Assembly (NCBI GenBank): GCA_902773435.1
Contig: CACYEN010000049.1
Span: forward strand, 1-37,635
Reading direction: 5' to 3'
DNA from: an uncultured Lachnospiraceae bacterium
GTDB taxonomy: Bacteria; Bacillota; Clostridia; Lachnospirales; Lachnospiraceae
Length of the DNA: 37,635 nt
The translations under genes were made by a program, and so were the position numbers. The first letter of the stretch is position 1; every line of letters starts with the position of its first letter. Shown one piece after another: positions 8,492 through 15,785 of this stretch. The notes under the pieces are model-generated. The model ran no database searches and was not told where the DNA came from. It saw only the letters and a program-made list of their open reading frames with translations.

Positions 8492-10000
8492 TCACTGAGC
8501 GATCGAGTCCTCGGTGTTGGGGTCGATCTCATCCTCGGGGACGGCATAGTCGTCCTGTCCGCGGAAGATGATGACAGGCGTGTCGTAATCGATCGCGTCG
8601 TACAGCATGCTTGCAGTGTAGCGCGACAGGTTTACGCAGCCGTGGGATCCGTCATACAGATAGATATCCCCTCCGAAGTAATCCCTCCAGCTGGCGTCGT
8701 GCAGGCCGTAGTGCGGATAGAAACACATCCAGTACTCGACATAGGCGGTATAGGAGACTGTCCCGTCCGAGTTGTAGCCCTCGAGTATCCTGCCCCGCTC
8801 CTTATCCTGGATCGAAAAGATCCCGGACGGCGTTGCGTGGCCGTACTCCAGTCCGGAGACGCAGTCCCCGTCGTAGTAGAGTTCGTAGTCAATGTAGAAG
8901 AAGACGTGCTGATTGAGAATATCCACCTCGACGTAGGTGCCGCCGAACCTCGGGTCCTTGATATCCTCCATCTTGCTGTAGGTCATTCCGATCTCGGCAT
9001 CCTTGTGGGACTCGAGAGTCTTCACAAGTTCATCGGCCATCTTCTCCTTGTCAAGCAGGTGGCCGTGGAGCGCCTCGGTCTCGAGCCTGACCGTGCCGAA
9101 ATTCGTGGAAGCGAATGTCCTGTAATTGCCGTAATTGTCATCCTCTTTCGCGAGTCCGGCGATGTAGGCGGCCGCCTCGCTCCTCAGCGTCTCGTCGCTC
9201 ATCTCATAGCCGCCGTTCTCATCCGTTGTGAGCCAGTTCGAGGTGACGGACCGGTCGAGAACCCTGTCCGTGCCGTCGCTCATCTTAAATGTCACCGTCG
9301 TTCCGAGAATCGCGTTCAGGTTCTCGAGGGAGTCCACGAGCTCCTTGTCCGTCGAGAGCACTTCCGGCTTGTCGTAGATATCTTCGGCCGCCACAAGGTC
9401 CAGCGACTCCTCCCTGCCCAGAATGGACTTCCCGGCCTCCTTCAGGAGCTCGCTCACTTCAATGCGGTTGCCGTTGATCTCCGGCATGATCGAGAGCGTG
9501 CCGTCCGTATTCATCTTCAGCCTGGCATCTTCCGGCTCGAGGATGTAGTCCGGCTGCAGCTCCGGCAGGGAGTTGACAGCCTCCCGGAGCTTCGCCTCGT
9601 CATAGGTGATCTCTGTCTTGAGATTGTAGGCGTACTTCCTGCCGAACATGCCGCTCAGCCAGGCGTAGGGATTCTGGCCCGCGAGGATGCCGTTAAGCTC
9701 ATCCAGCGGCTCGTATTTCAGATTGATCGCCGAGGCGGGGATCTCCTCCGTCACATCGTTCAGGAACTTCATCCGAAGCTTGTAGGCCGCGGCCTCGTCC
9801 GACATCTGCCCGGCGAGCTCCTCCGGGGTCATCTCGGAGACATTGACGCCGTCGACATAAGTCCCGGGGACAAATTTCTCCCTGTACTGGGAGACATTGA
9901 CAAAATAAGCCGCCACGGCACCGGCGGCGAGAACGCCCAGAAGCGGAAGAATGCGCTTCATCAGTCTGGATTTATATTTTCCCGATATTTTCTTACTCAC
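8492..10000 (-). CDS. Membrane-anchored L,D-transpeptidase (YkuD) with peptidoglycan-binding domain
   Basis: Forms 3-3 peptidoglycan cross-links or attaches proteins to peptidoglycan outside the membrane. The catalytic SHGCVNL motif is near the C-terminus (Cys about residue 455), inside a YkuD domain spanning about 345-485 (YVEVDILNQHVFFYIDYEL, HATPSGIFSI, YDGSHGC). A basic cytoplasmic end is followed by one membrane segment at about 17-37. The extracellular N-terminal half (GTYVDGVNVSEMTPEEL and repeats) fits the PG-binding/VanW-type domain usual in clostridial enzymes. I choose GTG at 9998-10000, because AGGAAGAGG lies 6 nt upstream. An in-frame TTG at 10006 sits directly on that site and is less likely. 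A promoter lies just upstream at 10036-10063. The downstream genes are closely spaced. Confidence 0.93.
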   Translation of the reverse strand: MSKKISGKYKSRLMKRILPLLGVLAAGAVAAYFVNVSQYREKFVPGTYVDGVNVSEMTPEELAGQMSDEAAAYKLRMKFLNDVTEEIPASAINLKYEPLDELNGILAGQNPYAWLSGMFGRKYAYNLKTEITYDEAKLREAVNSLPELQPDYILEPEDARLKMNTDGTLSIMPEINGNRIEVSELLKEAGKSILGREESLDLVAAEDIYDKPEVLSTDKELVDSLENLNAILGTTVTFKMSDGTDRVLDRSVTSNWLTTDENGGYEMSDETLRSEAAAYIAGLAKEDDNYGNYRTFASTNFGTVRLETEALHGHLLDKEKMADELVKTLESHKDAEIGMTYSKMEDIKDPRFGGTYVEVDILNQHVFFYIDYELYYDGDCVSGLEYGHATPSGIFSIQDKERGRILEGYNSDGTVSYTAYVEYWMCFYPHYGLHDASWRDYFGGDIYLYDGSHGCVNLSRYTASMLYDAIDYDTPVIIFRGQDDYAVPEDEIDPNTEDSIAQ

Positions 10001-10035
10001 AGACAACCTCTTCCTGCAGAAAAATAATCCCGATA

Positions 10036-10063
10036 ATTATACCTCTTTTTTAAGGTTTTGGAA
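10036..10063 (-). promoter_or_regulatory. Candidate sigma-A promoter for the L,D-transpeptidase run
   Basis: On the minus strand a perfect TATAAT -10 (10036-10041) is preceded by TTCCAA (10058-10063) with a 16-nt spacer. The -35 is weak, but the region is AT-rich and lies 36 nt before the GTG start. This is the only clear promoter-like signal I found ahead of the collinear genes that run down to ilvC. Confidence 0.55.
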
Positions 10064-10140
10064 CACTGACCTCAATTATTTAACAGAATTGTAGTATTTT
10101 ATTCCACAAGATGTTGTCCCGGGACGGGAAAAAGGCACAA

Positions 10141-10185
10141 AATAACCGGGGATGCAGGAACCGTCTCAAGGTCCCGGCATCCCCG
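10141..10185 (-). terminator. Intrinsic terminator after the small acidic protein gene
   Basis: On the minus strand CGGGGATGC and GCATCCCCG form the base of a long imperfect hairpin, followed by the U-rich GGTTATTTTG. It lies 46 nt after the stop of the 86-residue gene and ends the nth unit before the L,D-transpeptidase promoter. Confidence 0.7.
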
Positions 10186-10230
10186 TCCGCAGTTCATAAT
10201 CAGTGCCGCGCGGCGCCCGTCCAGGATGCG

Positions 10231-10491
10231 TCAATCGAACGGCAGGCCGCCCTCAAAATCCTCAAAGTCGTCGTCATCGGCGCCGAAAGGGAAATCCTCG
10301 AAATTCTCCAGGAGGATTCCGAGCTTATCCGACGTGGCCATCACGGAGAGCATGACCATCGTCTCCGCCTCCTTGAGTACGCTGAAGGGCAGGTTTCCGC
10401 ATTTCCCGGAGTAAAGAATCTTCTCTTCGTTCGTGATCAGCCGGATTTCCTGTTCGTCGGGAATGATGTTCAGAAGCTCCATCAGATCCAT
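10231..10491 (-). CDS. Small acidic protein of unknown function
   Basis: An 86-residue protein that I cannot place in a family. It begins MDLMELLNIIPDEQEIRLIT, has a short beta-like segment EEKILYSGKCGNLPF, then a hydrophobic/Met-rich helix (ETMVMLSVMATSDKLGILL). The end is very acidic and aromatic, with GADDDDFEDFEGG. There is no signal peptide or membrane segment, so it should be cytosolic. The ATG at 10489-10491 follows AGGAG by 7 nt, and a GTG nine codons upstream is less likely. It is followed by a terminator and preceded by the zinc-ribbon gene, so it is probably the last cistron of the nth unit. Confidence 0.75.
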   Translation of the reverse strand: MDLMELLNIIPDEQEIRLITNEEKILYSGKCGNLPFSVLKEAETMVMLSVMATSDKLGILLENFEDFPFGADDDDFEDFEGGLPFD

Positions 10492-10523
10492 AGCACTTCT
10501 CCTTTTATCCTGGTTCACGTCCC

Positions 10524-10541
10524 GCTCCCCACGCGGGGAGC
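10524..10541. other. Perfect 7-bp hairpin upstream of the small acidic gene
   Basis: GCTCCCC and GGGGAGC are separated by ACGC. On the plus strand a T-run follows within 10 nt, but on the minus strand (the direction of the genes) none does. It may block antisense transcription, or it may be a 5' leader structure. A second weak stem nearby uses two CCGCGG copies (10596-10614), part of a direct repeat ACCGCGGCTT. Confidence 0.45.
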
Positions 10542-10625
10542 CTTCCGTCTTTTTCCGCAGAGTTTCTTTTCCGTCTCACCGTATTTCCACGGGGACCGCG
10601 GCTTCCCACCGCGGCTTGCCCGGGG

Positions 10626-11399
10626 TCACTCCTCCGGCTTTCCGGACGGCTCCGTGTCCCCTTCCTCTCCGCCTCCGGGCCCTCTGAACAGGTTGAACCC
10701 GCCCTGAGGTGGCCTCACGCCGCCGGGAAAGACGCCGTTCTGAGGTGGCCTCACGCCGCCGGGGAAGACGCCGCCCTGAGGTGGCCTCACGCCGCCGGGA
10801 AAGACGCCGTTCTGGGGCGGGCGCACATTCCATCCCTGCTGGCCTGTGAGATAGGACGGGTGAAAGATGTTGATGCTCGGGGCGGGTTTCTTGTAGCTGA
10901 AGAACGAATTCTTCCTGTTGAATGCCGTGAGGCCCGCAAACACGGCGACCGCCGCCTTCAGCAGCGTCCCCGCGCCGTCGAAGATCGACTCGACCGCGTT
11001 CCCGCTGACATCCTCGTACTGGCCGTTCTTCAGCACCGTGACCTCCATGCCGTACTCGGTGAGGGCCTGGGCGATGTACGTCGCCTGCTCCTTCGAGAGA
11101 TTCTCGGCGCAGTCGGTCGGGATCGCGTCGATCAGTTTCTGGGATTCGATGATCGAATACCCCAGAGCTTTCCTGAAAATGTCAGTAGCCCGCGACGTGT
11201 CGCAGGTGCCCAGGGATTCCAGCGCGACGGAGTACTCGCCGCTTCCCGTCGAAACGGTGTCGATTCCGTCATCGTCCGGCTCAGCCACCGGCTCCGCATA
11301 GGAGGAGGCGGTGACATGCGCGGGCGCCGGCGCGTGGCAGTTCGGGCAGTAGCTGTCGTTCTCATCCATTCCCTGGCCGCAGTACTCACAGTAAATCAT
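10626..11399 (-). CDS. Zinc-ribbon protein with L7/L12-like domain and proline/glycine repeat tail
   Basis: A 257-residue protein in three parts. It begins with a zinc ribbon (IYCEYCGQG...YCPNC; Cys 4, 7, 18 and 21). A middle segment at about 58-118 (LESLGTCDTSRATDIFRKAL, ESQKLIDAIP, QALTEYGMEVTVL) resembles the C-terminal domain of ribosomal protein L7/L12. The tail has three 12-residue units of the form VRPPQ(N/G)GVFPGG plus a partial fourth (about 192-238). There is no signal peptide. The start ATG overlaps the nth stop as ATGA and has AAGGAG about 8 nt upstream, so translation is coupled to nth. Function is unknown. The fold combination suggests a protein-binding role. Confidence 0.88.
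   Translation of the reverse strand: MIYCEYCGQGMDENDSYCPNCHAPAPAHVTASSYAEPVAEPDDDGIDTVSTGSGEYSVALESLGTCDTSRATDIFRKALGYSIIESQKLIDAIPTDCAENLSKEQATYIAQALTEYGMEVTVLKNGQYEDVSGNAVESIFDGAGTLLKAAVAVFAGLTAFNRKNSFFSYKKPAPSINIFHPSYLTGQQGWNVRPPQNGVFPGGVRPPQGGVFPGGVRPPQNGVFPGGVRPPQGGFNLFRGPGGGEEGDTEPSGKPEE
10686..10826 (-). repeat. Tandem 36-bp coding repeats
   Basis: Three nearly identical 36-bp units and a partial fourth encode VRPPQ(N/G)GVFPGG. The units alternate N and G at one position, which gives a 72-bp higher-order period. Near-identity at the DNA level points to recent duplication, and the in-frame unit length means copy-number change would keep the reading frame. Confidence 0.9.
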
Positions 11400-12073
11400 T
11401 GCGATTTCTCCTTTCCCTTCTCTGTGTCCTGTTCTTTCGCGTAACGGCAGATATCGGCAAGGCAGCAGTCTTTGCAGCGGGGCCGTCTCGCCACGCAGAT
11501 CTCTCTGCCGTGATTCACAAAGCGGTGGCACAGGTCGTTCCCCTCCTCGGGAGGAACAATCGCGCGGAGCTCTCTCTCCACTTTCGCGGGCTCTTTTATC
11601 CCGTCGACGAGGCCGATCAGGTTGGAGAGCCGGATACAGTGGGTATCGGTCACGATCGCCGGCTTTCCGAAGACGTCGCCCATAATCAGGTTGGCGCTCT
11701 TCCTTCCGACCCCGGGAAGGGCGAGGAGTTCTTCAAACGTATCAGGGACATTTCCGTTATACTTCTCGTTGAGAATCTTCATACAGGCCGAGATGTCCCG
11801 CGCTTTGCTCCTGCCCAGCCCGCAGGGCTTCACGATCTCCTCGATCTCCGAGGGATCGGCGGCCGCGAGGGCCCGGACCGTAGGAAATTTCCTGTAGAGC
11901 AGCGGCGTCGTCTGATCCACCCGCTTGTCCGTGCACTGGGCGGCGAGCCGGACGCTCACGAGAAGCTGCCACGCGTCCCTGTAATCCAGCGTGCATCTCA
12001 CGTCGGGGTACTCGGCCTTCAGACGTTCGATGACCTCGAGCGCGAGTTCTTTCTTCGTCATGGGAACAGCCAT
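11396..12073 (-). CDS. nth: Endonuclease III
   Basis: Bifunctional DNA glycosylase/AP lyase that removes oxidised pyrimidines in base excision repair. The 225-residue protein has the helix-hairpin-helix LPGVGRKSANL with catalytic Lys125, and catalytic Asp143 in VTDTHCIRL. The C-terminal [4Fe-4S] ligands are spaced Cys-X6-Cys-X2-Cys-X5-Cys (193, 200, 203, 209). Length is normal. The ATG at 12071-12073 lies right after a purine-rich GGGAGGGGAGG ribosome site. A second ATG four codons on is too far from it. The stop overlaps the zinc-ribbon start by 4 nt. The leader contains a strong GC-rich hairpin at 12090-12127. Confidence 0.96.
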   Translation of the reverse strand: MAVPMTKKELALEVIERLKAEYPDVRCTLDYRDAWQLLVSVRLAAQCTDKRVDQTTPLLYRKFPTVRALAAADPSEIEEIVKPCGLGRSKARDISACMKILNEKYNGNVPDTFEELLALPGVGRKSANLIMGDVFGKPAIVTDTHCIRLSNLIGLVDGIKEPAKVERELRAIVPPEEGNDLCHRFVNHGREICVARRPRCKDCCLADICRYAKEQDTEKGKEKSQ

Positions 12074-12089
12074 CCTCCCCTCCCTCGTC

Positions 12090-12127
12090 TTCCCCGCGTC
12101 CCCTGCGGCAGCTTCGGGTCGCGGGAA
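12090..12127. other. GC-rich stem-loop in the nth-traX divergent region
   Basis: TTCCCCGCG (12090-12098) pairs with CGCGGGAA (12120-12127) with one bulged base. It lies in the nth 5' leader on the minus strand. In the plus direction it is followed by AAAACTTCTTTTGTTTT, so it could limit antisense read-through from nth into traX. Its role is not certain. Confidence 0.45.
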
Positions 12128-12135
12128 AACTTCTT

Positions 12136-12162
12136 TTGTTTTAATTCTCTTTCTGATAAAAT
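12136..12162 (+). promoter_or_regulatory. Weak candidate promoter for traX, nearly leaderless
   Basis: TTGTTT (12136-12141) and TAAAAT (12157-12162) are separated by 15 nt. The -10 lies only 7 nt before the ATG, so transcription from it would give almost no 5' leader. There is also no Shine-Dalgarno site before this ATG. The spacing is short, so the assignment is tentative. Confidence 0.3.
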
Positions 12163-12169
12163 ACCTCTT

Positions 12170-12928
12170 ATGAATACTAAAATACCAGAAAAAGCAAAAA
12201 TATTAAATAGTGACGCGCTGAAAATGATCGCCATCGTCACCATGCTGATCGATCACTCGGCGAAGGCGCTGATCTACAACGTGCTTCTCAGGGGACACGT
12301 CAGGTATCAATGGCCGTTCACCCTCTTTACGCTGAACCAGTTCTACCGGTTTCTCCGGGGCGTAGGACGCCTGGCGTTCCCGATCTTCTGCTTCTGCATC
12401 GTCGAGGGCTTCATCCACACGCGGAGCAGGAGGAATTACGTCTTCCGGCTCCTCATCTTCGGCCTCATCTCCGAGATCCCGTTTAATCTCGGGCTCTACG
12501 AACGGCTGCGGTATCCCTCCCATCAGAATGTCATGTTCGAGCTGGCTCTCGGCGTGATCATGCTCACGGTCTGGGAGAAACTCGAGTACTGGGATAAGAT
12601 CAGGAACGGCGGATTCCGGCTGATCCTGCAGGCCTTAAGCGCCTCGGTTTTCCTCATTGCCGCCCAGAAGCTCCACCTCGACTACGGCTACAAGGGCCTC
12701 GCCCTCATCCTCCTGCTCTACCTGCTCCGCTTTACGCGGGAGCTGCAGTGCGCGGCAGGGGCGCTGATCATCAGCATCTGGGAGTGGCCCGCCGTGTTCT
12801 CGTTCGCGCTGCTCGCGCTGTACAACGGGAAAAGGGGACGGAATATCAAGTATTTCTTCTACGTCTTCTACCCGGCGCATTTACTTCTTCTCGGTCTGCT
12901 CACCATTGTTCTTAAAAATCGTCTCTGA
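12170..12928 (+). CDS. TraX family membrane protein
   Basis: A 252-residue polytopic membrane protein of the TraX family. The family hallmark LKMIAIVTMLIDHSAKAL is at the N-terminus, followed by GRLAFPIFCFCIVEGF and RLLIFGLISEIPFNLGL, both typical. About seven to eight hydrophobic segments are visible. TraX was first seen in F-plasmid pilin acetylation, but chromosomal copies in Firmicutes are common and their job is unknown. Transmembrane acyltransfer is a family-level inference. The ATG at 12170 fits the usual family N-terminus, although no good ribosome site precedes it. It is one of only two plus-strand genes here. Its 3' end overlaps the convergent beta-helix gene by 48 nt. No conjugation genes are nearby. 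Confidence 0.88.
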   Translation: MNTKIPEKAKILNSDALKMIAIVTMLIDHSAKALIYNVLLRGHVRYQWPFTLFTLNQFYRFLRGVGRLAFPIFCFCIVEGFIHTRSRRNYVFRLLIFGLISEIPFNLGLYERLRYPSHQNVMFELALGVIMLTVWEKLEYWDKIRNGGFRLILQALSASVFLIAAQKLHLDYGYKGLALILLLYLLRFTRELQCAAGALIISIWEWPAVFSFALLALYNGKRGRNIKYFFYVFYPAHLLLLGLLTIVLKNRL

Positions 12929-13555
12929 CGGAACGATGCCGCGGACACAGCTCGTCGGATAAATCATGGAGTGCTGTCCGACGACGGTGCCCGGATTGAG
13001 GACCGCGTTGCAGCCGACCTCGACCCAGTCCCCGAGGATCGCGCCGATCTTTCTTCTTCCCGTCTCGTAGGCGGTCTCTTTGCCCTTGATCACGATATTC
13101 GTCCTGTCGGCCTTGATGTTGGACGTGATGGAGCCCGCTCCCATGTGCGCGTGGAAACCCAGGATCGAGTCGCCGACGTAGTTGTAGTGGGGGACTTCGC
13201 AGTTGTTGAAAATGATGACGTTCTTCAGCTCCGCGGAATTGCCCACGACGCAGTTGTCGCCGACGAGGGCGTCCCCCCTGATGAAAGCGCTCTGTCTCAC
13301 CTGGGTATTCTCCCCGATGATGCAGGCACCTCCTATATAAGCGGTATCAAAGACTTTCGCGGACTTCGCGATCCACACGTCTTCCCCGACCTTCGTGTAG
13401 CGGTCCTCCGGAAGCGTCTTTCCGATCTCGAGGATCAGGTCGTGAATTCCGGAGAGAGCCTCCCACGGATACTCAAACTGCTTCAGATACTCCCCCGCGA
13501 GGGATTCTTCAAGCGTGAAAAGCTCACTGATTCTTACCTGTTCCGTCTGGCTCAT
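12881..13555 (-). CDS. Left-handed beta-helix (hexapeptide repeat) protein, nucleotidyl/acyl-transferase-like
   Basis: A 224-residue protein built on hexapeptide repeats. A helical N-terminal 45 residues are followed by isoleucine/valine-patterned turns (VGEDVWIAKSAKVFDTAYIG, ACIIGENTQVRQSAFIRG, NCVVGNSAELKNVIIF). An extended loop holds HYNYVGDSILGFHAHMGAG, and the end reads IGAILGDWVEVGCNAVLNPG. This resembles the C-terminal acyltransferase half of GlmU without the uridylyltransferase domain. The His-rich loop is where acyltransferases keep the catalytic His. The acceptor is unknown. The ATG lies 31 nt inside topB with a weak AAGGGAA site, suggesting coupling to topB. The 3' end overlaps traX tail-to-tail. 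Confidence 0.85.
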   Translation of the reverse strand: MSQTEQVRISELFTLEESLAGEYLKQFEYPWEALSGIHDLILEIGKTLPEDRYTKVGEDVWIAKSAKVFDTAYIGGACIIGENTQVRQSAFIRGDALVGDNCVVGNSAELKNVIIFNNCEVPHYNYVGDSILGFHAHMGAGSITSNIKADRTNIVIKGKETAYETGRRKIGAILGDWVEVGCNAVLNPGTVVGQHSMIYPTSCVRGIVPSETIFKNNGEQTEKK

Positions 13556-15746
13556 AGTTCTTTCCCTTTCTGCCGGTTCTCCCGGCGGATGCCTTCCTTC
13601 CGGACTTCCTGCCGGATCCGGCTTTCCCTGCTGCTCCCTTTTTGTAAAAAGCGGCTGCCTGCTCGTAGTACTGCCTCATGGAATCCTGGTTTGAGAGCCG
13701 CTTCACGCCGTTCGTGCGGCGAGAGACAAAATCCTCGAGTTTCTTCAGATACTCCTCCGTGGAGATGCTGCCGTCCGCCACTTTTGTCAGGCCCTTCTCC
13801 CAGCTCGCCGTAAGTTCCGCCGAGAGGAGCGGGCGGATCGACTGATCGACGACGTCGTAGACCATCTCCCCGAGGAGTTCCGGCGTGATGACCTGCGTCT
13901 TTTTATTCAGCGAAAGATAGCCTATCCGGACGAGCTTCGCGAGGATCTCCGCCCGGGTCGCGGACGTCCCGATCCCGGACCCGCGGATCTGCTCCCTCAG
14001 GGAATCGTCCTCGATCAGCTGGCCCGCGTTCTCCATCGCGAGGATCATGGATCCGGACGTGTACCGCTTGGGCGGGGATGTCTCCCCCTCCCTGATTTTG
14101 AACGCCGAGGCGGAAAGCCGCTTTCCCTTCCGCAGGGATTTAAGGGCTGCGGCAATTCCCGTTCCGGAGACGTCTTCGCCCTCCTCTTCTCCCTGGCCTC
14201 CGCCGTTCTCCGGCCCGCTTCCGCTCCCCGCGCCGGCATCCTGCCTGCCCTTTCCCAGCAGTTTCAGGTATCCTTCCTCTTTCAGCTCCCGCGCGCCGAC
14301 GAAGAAATGTTCGCCTCCGCAGAGGATCTCGGCCGACGTCTTCTCATAGACAGCCGGCAGATAGAAGATCGCGAGGAATCTCCTGCAGATTGTCTCGTAG
14401 ATCCTGCGCGTAAGGTCGCTGAGAGACTTCAGCGCGCCGAGCCCTGAGCCTGTCGGTATGATCGCGTAGTGGTCGGTGATTGCCTTGTCGTCGGTGTAGC
14501 GTGATTTCCCGATCTTCTTCCACGAATCCCCCGCAAGGACTTCTTCCGCGTACTCTTTCACGGCGTCGACGCCGCGGAGTCCGCTTATATTCTTCGAGAT
14601 CTCCTTCGCGACGGCACTCGAGAGCACTCTCGCGTCCGTCCGGGGGTAAGTCGTGAGTTTCTTCTCGTAAAGCTCCTGGGCCACCTTGAGCGTCTGGTCC
14701 GGGGAGATGTGGAACATCCTGGAGCAGTCGTTCTGGAGCTCCGCGAGGTTGTAGAGGAGCGGCGGGTTCTTCTTCTCGGTCTTTCTGCCTGCCGTAAGAA
14801 CCGTCCCTTCGACCTTCCCTCCTTTGAGGAGCGCGAGGAGCTCCTTCTTTCTCTCCGGGCCCGGGATTTCGGGCTCCCCGGATTTCGCGTCCCCGCCCTC
14901 TGCCGCCCGGGCGATGACGTTCCAGATCAGGGTTTCGGCATCCCTGTACTCCCGGAAGCCGTTCTCCCTGTACAGTTTCGGGGACGCGTGGAAGAGGCTT
15001 CCCGGCACGGCCTTCCACTCCGCCGTGATCCCGTCAAATGTGCCTGCCACCCTGTAGAAAGGCTGCTTCACGAAGGAACGGATCTCCCGCTCCCTCCTGA
15101 CGACCATCCCGAGCACACAGGTCATGACGCGCCCGACCGCGATCGCCGACCAGCCGGCATTCCTGAAATCCGAGATGCCGCCGCCGTACTTCAGCGTGAG
15201 GACCCTTGAGAAATTGATCCCCATCAGGTAGTCCTCCTTCGCCCTCAGGAAGGCGGCGTCGGAGAGATGGTCATAATCTGAAAGAGGCTTCGCTTCCGCG
15301 ATGCCCCTCCTGATTTCCTCGTCGGTAAAAGAATCGATCCAGACTCTCCGCCTCACCTTCGCGCCCACCGAGGGACCGCACATCATCTCCACAAGCCGGT
15401 AGATGTACTCCCCCTCCCGCCCCGAGTCGGTGCACACGTAGATCTCAGAGACGTCGTCCCTCATGAGGAGCGAGCTCACGGTCCTGAACTGGTCCCCGGA
15501 GGCCGGAATGACCTCGTACCTGAATGTCTCCGGCAGAAACGGAAGCGTGTCGAAAGACCATTTCCTGAACTTCGGGTCGTAGGCCTCGGGATAACTCATC
15601 GTCACCAGATGGCCGTAGCACCAGGTGATCACGTAAGAGTCGTCCTCCAGCCATCCTTTCCGGCGGTCTCCGCCCTTCACGCCGAGCGTCCTCGCGAATT
15701 CCTGCGCGACGCTCGGCTTCTCTGCGATGAACAGTTTTTTCCCCAA
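13524..15746 (-). CDS. topB: Type IA DNA topoisomerase (topoisomerase III-like)
   Basis: Relaxes and decatenates DNA by passing a strand through a transient single-strand break. The 740-residue enzyme has a TOPRIM domain (FIAEKPSVA with Glu9; CTDSGREGE with Asp107 and Glu111) and the catalytic Tyr367 in KLTTYPRTDARVLSS. The usual GRVQTPTL reads GRVMTCVLGMVVRRE, so it belongs to a divergent clade. Two low-complexity parts stand out: a Gly/Ser/Glu linker near 490-515 and a basic Gly/Ser/Lys-rich tail that probably contacts DNA. No zinc fingers are seen. The start is TTG at 15744-15746 with GGGGGAG 5 nt upstream. It overlaps the next gene by 32 nt and follows asd by 39 nt. There are no mobile-element genes around it. 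Confidence 0.93.
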   Translation of the reverse strand: MGKKLFIAEKPSVAQEFARTLGVKGGDRRKGWLEDDSYVITWCYGHLVTMSYPEAYDPKFRKWSFDTLPFLPETFRYEVIPASGDQFRTVSSLLMRDDVSEIYVCTDSGREGEYIYRLVEMMCGPSVGAKVRRRVWIDSFTDEEIRRGIAEAKPLSDYDHLSDAAFLRAKEDYLMGINFSRVLTLKYGGGISDFRNAGWSAIAVGRVMTCVLGMVVRREREIRSFVKQPFYRVAGTFDGITAEWKAVPGSLFHASPKLYRENGFREYRDAETLIWNVIARAAEGGDAKSGEPEIPGPERKKELLALLKGGKVEGTVLTAGRKTEKKNPPLLYNLAELQNDCSRMFHISPDQTLKVAQELYEKKLTTYPRTDARVLSSAVAKEISKNISGLRGVDAVKEYAEEVLAGDSWKKIGKSRYTDDKAITDHYAIIPTGSGLGALKSLSDLTRRIYETICRRFLAIFYLPAVYEKTSAEILCGGEHFFVGARELKEEGYLKLLGKGRQDAGAGSGSGPENGGGQGEEEGEDVSGTGIAAALKSLRKGKRLSASAFKIREGETSPPKRYTSGSMILAMENAGQLIEDDSLREQIRGSGIGTSATRAEILAKLVRIGYLSLNKKTQVITPELLGEMVYDVVDQSIRPLLSAELTASWEKGLTKVADGSISTEEYLKKLEDFVSRRTNGVKRLSNQDSMRQYYEQAAAFYKKGAAGKAGSGRKSGRKASAGRTGRKGKNYEPDGTGKNQ

Positions 15747-15785
15747 TCGGACTCCCCCTGTCTTCTGTCTCGGATAAGCCTGTAT

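Noticed and set aside
10596..10614. Terminator made of the two CCGCGG copies
   Set aside because: There is no U-tract on the minus strand, and the stem relies on self-palindromic hexamers.
12170..15746. Conjugative element marked by traX and topB
   Set aside because: Both families have common chromosomal members. No relaxase, coupling protein, type IV secretion gene, integrase or att-like repeat is seen nearby.
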